Assembly: GCA_022843305.1 (NCBI GenBank)
Contig: JALHNX010000035.1
Location: 1-35,342, forward strand
Source: Pyrinomonadaceae bacterium
GTDB lineage: Bacteria > Acidobacteriota > Blastocatellia > Pyrinomonadales > Pyrinomonadaceae
Direction of reading: 5' to 3'
Length of the DNA stretch: 35,342 bases
This document shows positions 16,721 to 24,791 of the stretch, piece by piece. Under the pieces are notes generated by a model. The model was not told the DNA's origin, made no database searches, and saw only the letters and a list, made by a program, of their open reading frames with translations. The position numbers and the translations under genes were made by a program. How positions within the stretch are numbered: position 1 is the stretch's first letter; each line of letters begins with the position of its first letter.

Positions 16721-17060
16721 TTTCCTCGACGACCGATTCGCCTTTCGAGAAATCGCTGCAAGTCCATTGCCATTTTTCGTGCAGGCGAATTTTTCCGTTT
16801 GCCAAAATCTCCGGTTTCGATTCGCATTTGCCGGTCATAAATTCGCCCCGCACGTTCAAATGCTGGTAGCGCATTTCGAGCGAGTCGTCCGGGAAAACCT
16901 TCGCGATCAAAGTGCCGAAAATGATCTCGCCGCCCGCGTATTCAGCCCAGACGACGTTGCCTTTCTGGTGATAATAAAAGCGCGTTTCGCCGGAAACTTC
17001 GCCCCATTCGGAGTTTTGGACGGATCTGAAAACACGTTTGTCGTAATTGATGGTGCTCAT
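16710..17060 (-). CDS. Conserved small protein, wrongly named n-acetylglutamate synthase in places
   Basis: A 116-residue soluble protein made of beta strands: RVFRSVQNSEWGEVSGET, FYYHQKGNVVWAEYAGG, then MRYQHLNVRGEFMTGKCES and NGKIRLHEKWQWT. I recognise the pattern from widespread small proteins in Firmicutes and others, often labelled n-acetylglutamate synthase without biochemical support. There are no acetyltransferase motifs. It is convergent with the upstream secreted-protein gene (11-nt overlap). Its 5' side abuts the 17069-17152 inverted repeat, so no clear Shine-Dalgarno is visible. Confidence 0.75.
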   Translation of the reverse strand: MSTINYDKRVFRSVQNSEWGEVSGETRFYYHQKGNVVWAEYAGGEIIFGTLIAKVFPDDSLEMRYQHLNVRGEFMTGKCESKPEILANGKIRLHEKWQWTCSDFSKGESVVEEIKA

Positions 17061-17068
17061 TTTTGTTT

Positions 17069-17152
17069 AACGCAAAGCCGCAAAGATGCGAAGACGCAAA
17101 TGTTTAAAATTTAAAAAATCTTTGCGCCTCTGCGCCTACGCATCTTTGCGTT
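17069..17152. repeat. Imperfect inverted repeat of AACGCAAAG words
   Basis: Both arms start with AACGCAAAG at the outside (17069-17077 and 17144-17152) and contain several GCGAAG/GCAAAG-like words before meeting in an A/T-rich centre. Pairing is interrupted by slippage. It fills nearly the whole gap between two minus-strand genes. Confidence 0.65.
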
Positions 17153-17159
17153 GAAAAAA

Positions 17160-17699
17160 TCATTCTTCATCATAATCACGCGCGGCGATCTCGCGCATTT
17201 TATTGCTCACCAGATCGTAGGAAAATCCCTGCCGCAGAAGATAATCGTAAAACTTTTTCGCGTCTTCGCGCGTTTCGGGCTTTCCTTTAAGCCGTAATCT
17301 TTTCTCGATCGCGCGTTCGATGATCTCTTCCTCGGGCGTTTCTTCCAGAGCTTTTTCGAGTGCCGCTTCGACGGTTTCCTTATCTAACTTTTTCATCGCC
17401 AGCTTTTGTTTCAAAACACGTTTGCCGACCGGCTTTTGACGGATCTGCGAAGCGGCGAAACTTTTGGCGAACTGCGCGTCGTTCAGATACCCGTAAAATT
17501 TGAGCTTTTCGATCACTTCATCAACGATCAGCGCGTTCGTCCATTCTTTTTCGAGCAGGCGTTCGCGCAGTTCTTTGACCGAACGCTGTTTGTAGGTCAG
17601 CAGGTTGACGGCGCGGTCGAATGTTTTCCGGCGCGCTTTTTCCGCGTCTTTAATGATGCGTTCCTTGTCCGCGTTGAGTTCCAGTCGTTTGCGCCACAT
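17160..17699 (-). CDS. recX: RecX-family regulator of RecA
   Basis: A 179-residue, highly charged helical protein. RecX inhibits RecA filament growth during homologous recombination. The three helical repeats of the family are visible: AVNLLTYKQRSVKELRERLLEK (R1), GYLNDAQFAKSFAASQIRQKPVGKRVL (R2) and DAKKFYDYLLRQGFSYDLV (R3). The first 25 residues are a charged extension. RecA is not in the window. The stop lies eight bases from the 17069-17152 inverted repeat. Confidence 0.85.
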   Translation of the reverse strand: MWRKRLELNADKERIIKDAEKARRKTFDRAVNLLTYKQRSVKELRERLLEKEWTNALIVDEVIEKLKFYGYLNDAQFAKSFAASQIRQKPVGKRVLKQKLAMKKLDKETVEAALEKALEETPEEEIIERAIEKRLRLKGKPETREDAKKFYDYLLRQGFSYDLVSNKMREIAARDYDEE

Positions 17700-17780
17700 A
17701 CTGAAATTTTAGCCCTTCGGCGGCGTAAATCAAAATGACGTATTTGAGTGAAACCGCTTAATTTTCATAAACTTAAATTT

Positions 17781-18566
17781 ATGCTGAAAGAGCAAATAAA
17801 GATTCACGAAAATTTCGGCTCGGCGATCCTCGACACGCCGCGCAATGTGCTGGTTTATCTGCCGCCCGGTTACGGCGCGGACGTCTCCCGGCGGTATCCG
17901 GTTTTGTATATGCACGACGGGCAAAACCTGATGAACCCGGAAGACGCTTTCGGCGGAATCGCCTGGGGCGTCGACGTGACGGCGCAGAATCTGATCCTCG
18001 CGGGCATTATCGAACCGCTCATCATCGTCGGAATTTACAACGCGGGCAAACACCGCATTGACGAATATACGCCCGTCAAAAGCGAGATCGGGAAAATGCG
18101 CGGGCACGGCGGCAAGGCGGATCTTTACGGGCGAATGATCATCGAAGAGCTGAAGCCGTTTATCGACACGCAGTATCTGACCAAACCGGAACGCGAATTT
18201 ACGGGTTTGGGCGGTTCGAGTCTCGGCGGGCTGGTTTCGCTCTATCTCGGCTTTCAGCGTCCCGATGTTTTCAGCCGTCTGGCGGTTTTGTCGCCCTCGG
18301 TCTGGTGGGCGAATAATCAAATTATCCGCGAAGTCGCAAAAAACGCCGAACGTTTGCCGCTCAGAATCTGGCTCGACATCGGCAGGCGCGAAGGCTCGCG
18401 CATCAAACATCAGGTTCGCGCCCTGAAGGAAATTTTACTCGCCAACGGCTGGCAGCAAAATCTCGATTTCGCTTATTACGAGTTTCCCGAAGCGCGGCAC
18501 GAAGAATCCGCGTGGGCGGCGCGTTTCGGCGAAGTTTTGAAATTTTTATACCCGCCGATGGCGTAA
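17781..18566 (+). CDS. Esterase-D-like alpha/beta hydrolase (PF00756 type)
   Basis: A 261-residue alpha/beta-hydrolase of the putative-esterase group that includes ferric-enterobactin esterases. The N-terminal strands read NVLVYLPPGYG and RYPVLYMHDGQNL. The nucleophile elbow is GGSSLGG and the catalytic His is in EARHEESAW. There is no signal peptide, so it is probably cytosolic. The ATG at 17781 was chosen; an upstream GTG at 17748 would add 11 residues and has no better ribosome-binding site. The stop lies two bases before the palindromic element at 18569. Confidence 0.87.
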   Translation: MLKEQIKIHENFGSAILDTPRNVLVYLPPGYGADVSRRYPVLYMHDGQNLMNPEDAFGGIAWGVDVTAQNLILAGIIEPLIIVGIYNAGKHRIDEYTPVKSEIGKMRGHGGKADLYGRMIIEELKPFIDTQYLTKPEREFTGLGGSSLGGLVSLYLGFQRPDVFSRLAVLSPSVWWANNQIIREVAKNAERLPLRIWLDIGRREGSRIKHQVRALKEILLANGWQQNLDFAYYEFPEARHEESAWAARFGEVLKFLYPPMA

Positions 18567-18568
18567 AA

Positions 18569-18662
18569 GTCGGAACCGTCTGCGGCAGCGGACGGTTGAA
18601 GATCGCAATCTGAATTTCCCGGTAAAAAACTTAAACCATCCGCTGCCGCAGACGGGTCTGAC
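18569..18662. repeat. 94-bp palindromic element between esterase and truB
   Basis: 29-nt arms (18569-18597 and 18634-18662) match at 26 of 29 positions. The element shares its arm sequence, and the GGTTGAAGAT word after the left arm, with the insertion in alaS. It fills the gap between the esterase stop and the truB start, so the truB ATG comes five bases after it. Confidence 0.85.
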
Positions 18663-18667
18663 AAAAA

Positions 18668-19609
18668 ATGGACGGAATTTTAATAATCGATAAACCCGCC
18701 GGAATTACCTCGCACGACGTCGTCGCGCGCTGCCGCCGCATTTTGAAAACAAAACGCATCGGACATACCGGCACGCTCGACCCGTTCGCGACCGGCGTGA
18801 TGGTCATTCTGGTCGGACGCGCCACGCGCCTCGCGCAGTTTCTGGACAAGGATGCGAAAGAATACGAAGCGCTCGTCCGTTTCGGTTTTGAAACCGACAC
18901 GGGCGACCGGACGGGCACGCCGAAAAATACGGCAATTTCAAATTTCAAATTTCAAATTTCAAATGAAGAAATCGAGGACGCCTTAAATGAATTTCGCGGC
19001 GAAATTCTGCAGACGCCGCCGATGTATTCGGCGAAAAAGGTCGACGGGAAAAAACTTTACGAATTAGCGCGAAAAGGCATCGAGATCGAAAGGAAACCCG
19101 TGAAAATCACGATCTGCGAATTGGAAATCATGTCAGAACCGCCTGCGTCAGCGGGCAGGCAGGCTTCAAAAATCGAAGACCAAAGACCAAAAACCGAAGA
19201 CCGCGCGTTTCGCGTTCTGTGCTCGGCGGGAACATACATTCGCGTTTTGGCGGAAGACATCGGAAGAAAGTTAAACGTCGGAGCGCATCTGGCGGAATTG
19301 CGGCGCACGAAAGCGGGAAAATTCGGCATCGAAAAATCCGTCACGCTCGAAAAATTAGAGGAAATCGTTGGCGAAAACCGGCTCGCGGAAATTTTGATCT
19401 CGACGAACGAAGCCGTTTCGCATCTTACGGAAATCAAACTTTCGCCGGAAGAATCCGCCAGGATCAAAAACGGAATGAAACTAAAATATTTTTCAAACGA
19501 ATTAAAAGACGGCGCGTTTCTGCGTTTGACCGAAAACGAACATCTGCTCGCGATCGGTTTTTACCGTGAGGCGGAAAAAACGGTGCAGCCGCGAATGGTT
19601 TTAGTGTAA
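18668..19609 (+). CDS. truB: tRNA pseudouridine(55) synthase TruB
   Basis: Makes pseudouridine 55 in the T-loop of tRNA. The family start GILIIDKPAGITSHDVV is present, and the catalytic Asp is in HTGTLDPFATGV (near residue 38). The PPMYSAKKVDGKKLYELAR motif and GTYIRVLAEDIG, followed by a PUA-like C-terminal domain, complete it. Length is 313 residues. Two short stretches look repeat-derived: NFKFQISN at about 90-97, from a four-copy 7-mer, and the Ser/Gln/Lys-rich segment about 155-178, from a degenerate palindrome followed by GAAGACCAAAGACC-like repeats. Both lie in variable surface regions and keep the frame. Confidence 0.96.
   Translation: MDGILIIDKPAGITSHDVVARCRRILKTKRIGHTGTLDPFATGVMVILVGRATRLAQFLDKDAKEYEALVRFGFETDTGDRTGTPKNTAISNFKFQISNEEIEDALNEFRGEILQTPPMYSAKKVDGKKLYELARKGIEIERKPVKITICELEIMSEPPASAGRQASKIEDQRPKTEDRAFRVLCSAGTYIRVLAEDIGRKLNVGAHLAELRRTKAGKFGIEKSVTLEKLEEIVGENRLAEILISTNEAVSHLTEIKLSPEESARIKNGMKLKYFSNELKDGAFLRLTENEHLLAIGFYREAEKTVQPRMVLV
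18934..18961 (+). repeat. Four tandem copies of AATTTCA inside truB
   Basis: Four exact 7-nt copies lie in the coding sequence. The unit length is not a multiple of three, so gain or loss of one copy would shift the frame. Confidence 0.9.
19132..19166. repeat. Degenerate half-copy of the palindromic element inside truB
   Basis: GTCAGAACCGCCTGCGTCAG matches the arms at 14017 and 18569 closely; the sequence then departs into GCAGGCAGGC. No second arm is seen. It is read in frame within truB. Confidence 0.65.
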
Positions 19610-19636
19610 AATTAAGGCAAAAAGAGGGAATCGAAG

Positions 19637-20638
19637 ATGAAAACAAAACATTTGGCTTTGGGAATCGGCGGCGCGGTCGGCGCGGCGGTCGCGTGGAAAC
19701 TGCTTTCACGCGCCGACACGGTTAATTGGGAAAAGGTTGCCGAAAAGGTAATTCATTCGGAGCATTCGCATTTTGTCGAAATCGACGGCGCGACCGTCCA
19801 TTTTCAGGAATTCGGCGACGCGGCAAACCCGACGCTGCTTCTGATCCACGGCTTTACGGCTTCCGCCTATGTCTGGAAAACGGTCGCGCCCGTTTTGGCG
19901 GACGAAGGTTTTCACGTCGTCGCGGTCGATCTGATCGGTTTCGGTTATTCCGACAAGCCTTCGTGGTTCGATTACAAGATCACGTCGCAGGCGCGGATGA
20001 TCTCGCGTTTTATGGACCGACTCGGCATCGGACGCGCCGTTATCGTCGGCAGCTCTTACGGCGGTGCGGTTGCTCTGACGCTCGCGCTCGATTATGCCGA
20101 AAGAGTCGAAAAACTCGTGCTGGTTGACGCGGTTATCAACGATGAAGCAACGAATCATCCGATCATGAGATTGGCGAAAATTCGCGGATTGGGCGAGGTT
20201 ATCACGCCGTTTTTGATCGATTCGAAAGCGTTTATGAAGATGCGGATGAAAGACACGCTCGCGCCCGCGAATCATCATCTGATCACGAAAGACCGTATCG
20301 AATCGGTCATTCGCCCGCTTCACGCCAAAGACGGGCATAACGCGGTTTTGAAATCGGGAAGAAACTGGGACGCGAACCGCATCGAAACGGACGCGCATCT
20401 GGTCAATCAGCCGACGCTGATCATCTGGGGCGAAGAAGACGGCGTGATCCCGATTCGATGCGGCGAGTCGCTTTATAATTCGATCCTGAATTCACGCTTT
20501 GTCGTGCTGAAAAATTGCGGACACGTTCCGCAGGAAGAAAAACCCGAACTTTTCACCGCGCTCGTCGGCGGATTTTGTCACGACCGTAAAGGCAGAATCG
20601 AAGCCGGAGAAAGCAACGAAATGCGTCTGGAAGGATGA
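19637..20638 (+). CDS. Alpha/beta hydrolase, membrane-anchored or exported
   Basis: A 333-residue alpha/beta-hydrolase resembling meta-cleavage-product hydrolases and haloalkane-dehalogenase relatives. The N-terminus has a short hydrophobic segment (LALGIGGAVGAAVAWKLL) that may anchor it. Then come LLLIHGFTASAYVWK (oxyanion region), the nucleophile elbow GSSYGGA, the acid in WGEEDGVIP and the catalytic His in NCGHVPQEE. The substrate is unknown. It follows truB by 27 nt with GAGGGAATCGAAG-type sequence upstream of the ATG. Its 3' side faces the ORF-free hairpin at 20647. Confidence 0.87.
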   Translation: MKTKHLALGIGGAVGAAVAWKLLSRADTVNWEKVAEKVIHSEHSHFVEIDGATVHFQEFGDAANPTLLLIHGFTASAYVWKTVAPVLADEGFHVVAVDLIGFGYSDKPSWFDYKITSQARMISRFMDRLGIGRAVIVGSSYGGAVALTLALDYAERVEKLVLVDAVINDEATNHPIMRLAKIRGLGEVITPFLIDSKAFMKMRMKDTLAPANHHLITKDRIESVIRPLHAKDGHNAVLKSGRNWDANRIETDAHLVNQPTLIIWGEEDGVIPIRCGESLYNSILNSRFVVLKNCGHVPQEEKPELFTALVGGFCHDRKGRIEAGESNEMRLEG

Positions 20639-20646
20639 AAAGGGTA

Positions 20647-20733
20647 AAAGTTTAAAAGTGAAAAGGTGAAAAAGTTTGATTGATAATTCAACAAAAACTT
20701 TTCTATCTTTTCACTTTTTCACTTTAAAACTTT
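20647..20733. repeat. ORF-free hairpin of GTGAAAA words between convergent genes
   Basis: 26-nt arms (20647-20672 and 20708-20733) match at 24 of 26 positions. The inner part adds further AAAAGTTT/AAACTTTT pairing. The right arm overlaps the stop codon of the downstream minus-strand gene. Arm sequence is shared with the inverted repeats that bracket the four-helix-bundle ORF at 31015. Confidence 0.8.
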
Positions 20734-21524
20734 AAATCTTTTTTCGCTTCCTTCGGGCTGTTCGGTTTGGCAAAGACGGAATCGGGAATTGATTTGTTAA
20801 ATTCGACTGTTTCGTAATTGATTCGTGAAGTCAGCACACCGCCTGAAAAATGGTCAATAATAAACGGCACTTTGATGCCCTGAACATCAACGATCTGCGC
20901 GTAGCGGTCTTCTTCTCTGGATTCTACGCCGTCGGGATTCGTGCGTTTATAAATCGCTTTGGCGGGCATACCTTCCGCCGAAAATTCAAACTCGACCGTG
21001 AAATCGTCGTCGCCGTAAGTTAGTTTGACGACATCGTTGCGTTTGCCCAAGCTCGCTTCGCGTTTTCCGACATAGCTCAACTGCGCTTTTCCGCGCCAAT
21101 TCCCGCGCAGAAGATTGTCGAGGCTGGCGTTCATTCCGCGCTTGAAGCTCTGAACTTGCGCTTCGCTTTGAACATTGATGACTTCAGCCTCGCCGTCGAA
21201 GATCCAGCCCGTATCGCCGACATTTGTCTGGACGGTTTTTCTGCCGAGAGCTTTAAATTCGGTGCGTTCCTTATCGGGAAAAACGATGACATCAACAAAA
21301 GATTGGAAAGAAGCCGTCCGACCGTCGCGCATCAGGCTGAATTTTCCGCGACTGATCTGCGATTTTACTTTCAAATATTTGTCGCCGCCCATCGCCGCGA
21401 CGGCTTTTTTCAAAACCGCTTCGGCTTTTTCATCTCCGTTTTGAGCCAAACCGCTGATCGCCAAAAAACACAGGCAGAGCAATAAACTTAGAGTTCTTGA
21501 AAAGGAAAAAATTCTAATTTTCAT
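20724..21524 (-). CDS. Exported LolA-like outer-membrane-lipoprotein-sorting-type protein
   Basis: The ATG at 21524 gives a signal peptide (MKIRIFSFSRTLSLLLCLCF, cut near GLAQ); a longer frame would put 22 charged residues before it. The mature part is beta-rich with the pattern AVAAMGGDKYLKVKSQISRG, EFKALGRKTVQTNVGDTGW and EGMPAKAIYKR seen in the large acidobacterial family related to LolA/LolB-like folds. A role in lipid or lipoprotein handling in the periplasm is possible but not shown. The C-terminus runs into the 20647-20733 hairpin, whose arm supplies the stop codon. An adjacent TonB_C protein gene precedes it on the same strand. Confidence 0.75.
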   Translation of the reverse strand: MKIRIFSFSRTLSLLLCLCFLAISGLAQNGDEKAEAVLKKAVAAMGGDKYLKVKSQISRGKFSLMRDGRTASFQSFVDVIVFPDKERTEFKALGRKTVQTNVGDTGWIFDGEAEVINVQSEAQVQSFKRGMNASLDNLLRGNWRGKAQLSYVGKREASLGKRNDVVKLTYGDDDFTVEFEFSAEGMPAKAIYKRTNPDGVESREEDRYAQIVDVQGIKVPFIIDHFSGGVLTSRINYETVEFNKSIPDSVFAKPNSPKEAKKDLKF

Positions 21525-21595
21525 AATAAAAAAGGTTTCTCGGGATTTTACCACTAAAGCCTTTGATGCGAAAAGTCTTTTTCGGGTCAAAAATT

Positions 21596-22270
21596 TTACG
21601 GCTTAAAGTCGTATTCGACGGTCATCATCTGCGTCACATCCTCTTTACTTTTTTTATGGACGGCGGGTTGAAAGCGAATTTTCGCGGCGGCTTCCGAAGC
21701 GGCATTATCAAATTCGCGCGGCAGAACGCTGTTGACACCGATTACTTTAACTTTTCCGTCGGTGAAAAATAATACCGACACCCGAACTTTTCCCTTCAAT
21801 TTTTCCGCCGCGTATTTTGCGGGATAAACCGGCGCGGGTTTTTCGACGATCTGCGGTTTCGTAACGTTTTTATCGCGTTCGTCGTAAACGGCACTGACGA
21901 CAAAATCAAACGTCATCGGAATGGCGACCGGCTGACCGTTGAGTTTTGCAGGCTGAAAATATAAACTTTGCAATCCTTTGACGACCGCCGCTTCGACCCC
22001 GTGCGGCAGAGTTTGCAGAATTTTGATGTCGCGGGTCTTGCCGTCTTCGCCGAGTATCAGCGAGGCTTTGAGCATTCCCTGCACGCCGTTTTTGCGCGCC
22101 GCGTCCGGGTAATTTACGTCAAAGCCGTTGATCGTCGGCGGCTGGTCGGCTTGGACGCGCCCGAAACTGTAAAAATAATTAAAGGAAATTTCCTGAGCGT
22201 TTATTGAAGCGGAAAAGGCGCAAATAAAACACAGTGAAATCAGACAAAATAAAAAATTTCGTGTAAGCAT
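21596..22270 (-). CDS. Exported protein with two TonB C-terminal domains
   Basis: A 224-residue protein with an N-terminal signal peptide (cut near INAQ). Two copies of the TonB_C fold follow. The first runs from about residue 45: YPDAARKNGVQGMLKASLILGED, then the LQSLYFQPAKLNGQPV strand. The second runs from about 145: YPAKYAAEKLKGKVRVSVLFFTDGK, then AAAKIRFQPAV. It lacks the proline-rich linker and the membrane anchor of a true TonB, so it more likely binds an outer-membrane receptor or another periplasmic partner than transduces energy. Terminator-like sequence lies beyond its start at 22296. Confidence 0.85.
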   Translation of the reverse strand: MLTRNFLFCLISLCFICAFSASINAQEISFNYFYSFGRVQADQPPTINGFDVNYPDAARKNGVQGMLKASLILGEDGKTRDIKILQTLPHGVEAAVVKGLQSLYFQPAKLNGQPVAIPMTFDFVVSAVYDERDKNVTKPQIVEKPAPVYPAKYAAEKLKGKVRVSVLFFTDGKVKVIGVNSVLPREFDNAASEAAAKIRFQPAVHKKSKEDVTQMMTVEYDFKP

Positions 22271-22295
22271 AAATTTTGAATTTTCCTCGCAATAG

Positions 22296-22333
22296 AAAAG
22301 GCTTAAACGAATAATACTTCGTTTAAGCCTTTT
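22296..22333 (-). terminator. Hairpin terminator after the clpC-like gene
   Basis: A perfect 16-bp stem (22296-22311 with 22318-22333) encloses a 6-nt loop. On the minus strand a TTTTCT tail follows, 22 nt after the Clp ATPase stop. The plus strand also has a T-run, so it may work both ways. Confidence 0.8.
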
Positions 22334-22354
22334 TTGACAAGAGTTTTTTCACTT

Positions 22355-24634
22355 TCAATTTAAACTAAAAGTATCAATCGGCTTGACGACGATTTCGTTG
22401 TCTTCGGCATCAACCAGAAAGCGCGTTGACGATTTCCATTCGTTGGTGATCGGCAGTTTTACTTTTTGGTCAATGTGGCGTTTCAGGAAACGTGCGCCGT
22501 AAGCCGGACTGAAACCTTTTTCCGTTAAAGCGTCAATCGCTTTTTCGGTAATTTCGACGAGCTTGCCCTGACGTTCCATTCTTCGTTTCAGTTTTGCCAG
22601 ATAAATTTTGGCGATTTCCTTAACTTCGTCCATCGTCAGCGGCGAGAAAATAACGATCTCGTCAATGCGGTTTCTGAATTCCGGCGTGAAGCGATTTTCA
22701 GCGGCTTTCATCACGTCGCCTTTGATGGCTTTGACATCGCCTAAAGATTTCTGACCAAAACCGAGCGGCTTTTCGTATTTTTTGAAATTTTCCGAACCGA
22801 GATTCGATGTCATAATGATGATCGCGTCCGAAAGATAAACTTTCTTGCCGCGTCCATCGGTCATCCAGCCTTCGTCGAAAGCCTGTAAAAACAGGTTCAT
22901 CAAATACGGATTCGCTTTTTCGACTTCATCAAGAAGTAAAACGGTGTATGGATTTTCCCGTAACTGCTCGGTCAAAATTCCGCCGCGTTCGCTTCCGACG
23001 ATGCCGCGCGGCATTCCGATCAGTTTTTCGATGCCGACCGTGCCTTCGCTGTATTCCGACATATCAATCCGCACCATTTTATTTTCGTCGCCGAACATAA
23101 ATTCGGCAACTGCTTTCGCTAATTCGGTTTTACCAACGCCCGTCGGTCCGAGGAAAAGCAGAACGCCGTCGGGCGCGTAATGATTTTCTTTCAAAGGTCC
23201 TTTGTTCAGGCGAAGTCTTTCCGCGACAGAACGAACAGCTTCTTTTTGTCCGATGACGCGCTTGGCGAGCTGGTCTTCCATGACCGAAAAACGGTCGGAA
23301 GTATCGCGGTAGATCATATCCTGCGGAATGCGCGATTCCTGCGAAATGACTTCGATAATATGTTCCGGTTTGACAACCAGCGAACCGGGTTCGTTGATCT
23401 CGACTTTGACCGAAGCCGTATCGAGCCAACCGATTGCCTTGTCGGGCAGATGCAGATTGCGAATATATTTCGGCGACATCTCTAAAGCCGTATTGATGGC
23501 TTCGTCGGAAATCGTGACCGAATAATTTTTCTCCAATCGCGGTCTTAAACCAAGCAGAATTTCGCGCGTTTCGGCGATGGTCGGTTCATCAACTTTGACG
23601 AGCCGGAAACGTCTTGCCAGTGCTTCGTCCTCGCCGATATATTCTTTGTATTCGGTCAAGGTCGTCGCGCCGACAATTCGCAGTTCGCCGCGAGCGAGCG
23701 AGGATTTGAACATATTCGCCGCATCCGACGATGTGCCGAGCGCCGCGCCCGCGCCGATAATCGTGTGTGCTTCGTCAATGAAAAGAATAATATTTTCTTT
23801 TTCTTTAACTTCGTCAATGATTCCCTTGATGCGTTCCTCGAACATCCCGCGAAGCATCGTTCCGGCGACGAGTCCGCCCATTTGCAGTTGAACGATATGC
23901 GCGTCGCGCAGACGTGCCGGAACTTTTTCCGGTTCGAGTTCGATCAGTCTGGCGAGACCTTCGACAACTGCCGTTTTCCCGACGCCGGGTTCACCGACGA
24001 GCATCGGCGAATTCGAGCGTTCGCGGTGGCACAAGATTTCAATCATCTGACGAATTTCCTTTTCGCGTCCGATGGTCGGCGGAATTTTATCCTGCCGCGC
24101 CAATTTATTCATCGAAACGCCGAAATGACGAAGATATGAGGGCAATTCATATTTTTGACGCACGCGTTCTTCTTCTTTTTCGCGTTTGTGAATCCGTGTT
24201 CGTGCGATTTGCGCAACTTCGTCGGACGGCACTCCCAGATTTTGCAGAACGTCATTTAAAACGCTTCTTTCATCGTTTGAAAGAACGTAAAAAATATCGC
24301 TGGCATCAATCACGCGGCGACCTTGCGAACGCGCTCTGTCCATCGAACGTTTAAAAAGTTCGGTCGTTTCGGGCGCGATGCGAAAACCTTTGCCGGTATG
24401 CTGTCTGCCGGTTTCCATCCGCTTTTCGATCAGCAATTTGACCGAACGCGGGTCAACCGCCAGATCGCGCATCGTCGAATTAAAAAGTTCGGCTTCTTCG
24501 TCAGCCAGAGCGTGAAGAATATGTTCTATCGAAATGTAATTCTGGTCGCGTTTTTTCGATTCGTCCAGGGCGACCTCTAAAATACGCCGTCCGCTCTCGC
24601 TGAATTTGTCTTTGTATGCGTCTATATCTGCCAT
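22355..24634 (-). CDS. Clp-family AAA+ unfoldase (ClpA/ClpC type) with unusual pore loops
   Basis: A 759-residue two-domain AAA+ ATPase that unfolds substrates for ClpP. Domains in order: N-terminal double Clp_N repeat (1-150); D1 with GEPGVGKT (214-221) and LFIDEAH; D2 with GPTGVGKT (496-503) and LLLDEVEKA; C-terminal ClpB_D2-small domain. No long M-domain lies between D1 and D2, and LGF at 624-626 fits the ClpP-docking loop, so it is ClpA/ClpC-like, not ClpB-like. Oddly, the D1 pore loop reads MLRG where KYRG is usual, and the D2 loop reads GIVG where GYVG is usual; both substrate-gripping tyrosines are missing. It is monocistronic or the last gene of the chaperone block. Confidence 0.92.
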   Translation of the reverse strand: MADIDAYKDKFSESGRRILEVALDESKKRDQNYISIEHILHALADEEAELFNSTMRDLAVDPRSVKLLIEKRMETGRQHTGKGFRIAPETTELFKRSMDRARSQGRRVIDASDIFYVLSNDERSVLNDVLQNLGVPSDEVAQIARTRIHKREKEEERVRQKYELPSYLRHFGVSMNKLARQDKIPPTIGREKEIRQMIEILCHRERSNSPMLVGEPGVGKTAVVEGLARLIELEPEKVPARLRDAHIVQLQMGGLVAGTMLRGMFEERIKGIIDEVKEKENIILFIDEAHTIIGAGAALGTSSDAANMFKSSLARGELRIVGATTLTEYKEYIGEDEALARRFRLVKVDEPTIAETREILLGLRPRLEKNYSVTISDEAINTALEMSPKYIRNLHLPDKAIGWLDTASVKVEINEPGSLVVKPEHIIEVISQESRIPQDMIYRDTSDRFSVMEDQLAKRVIGQKEAVRSVAERLRLNKGPLKENHYAPDGVLLFLGPTGVGKTELAKAVAEFMFGDENKMVRIDMSEYSEGTVGIEKLIGMPRGIVGSERGGILTEQLRENPYTVLLLDEVEKANPYLMNLFLQAFDEGWMTDGRGKKVYLSDAIIIMTSNLGSENFKKYEKPLGFGQKSLGDVKAIKGDVMKAAENRFTPEFRNRIDEIVIFSPLTMDEVKEIAKIYLAKLKRRMERQGKLVEITEKAIDALTEKGFSPAYGARFLKRHIDQKVKLPITNEWKSSTRFLVDAEDNEIVVKPIDTFSLN

Positions 24635-24791
24635 AAATTTCTCTCAAATTAAAACTGAAACTTTGATGCCGAAAAGCATGCTCGTTCTGCCTCAATAATC
24701 ATAACACTTTGCCGACACTTGCGGAAAGATTTTTAAAAAATAATGCCGAAAACATCGGGTCTGAAACACTAAATTATTCCCGATAAACACT
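24635..24791. other. Intergenic gap, no feature called
   Basis: This stretch lies between the unfoldase start and the lipoprotein stop. I see no ORF, hairpin or convincing promoter; the unfoldase ATG has GAGAG upstream as its likely ribosome-binding site. Confidence 0.4.

Noticed and set aside
21596-22270. True TonB energy transducer
   Set aside because: It has a cleavable signal peptide instead of a membrane anchor and no proline-rich linker; only the C-terminal fold is present, twice.
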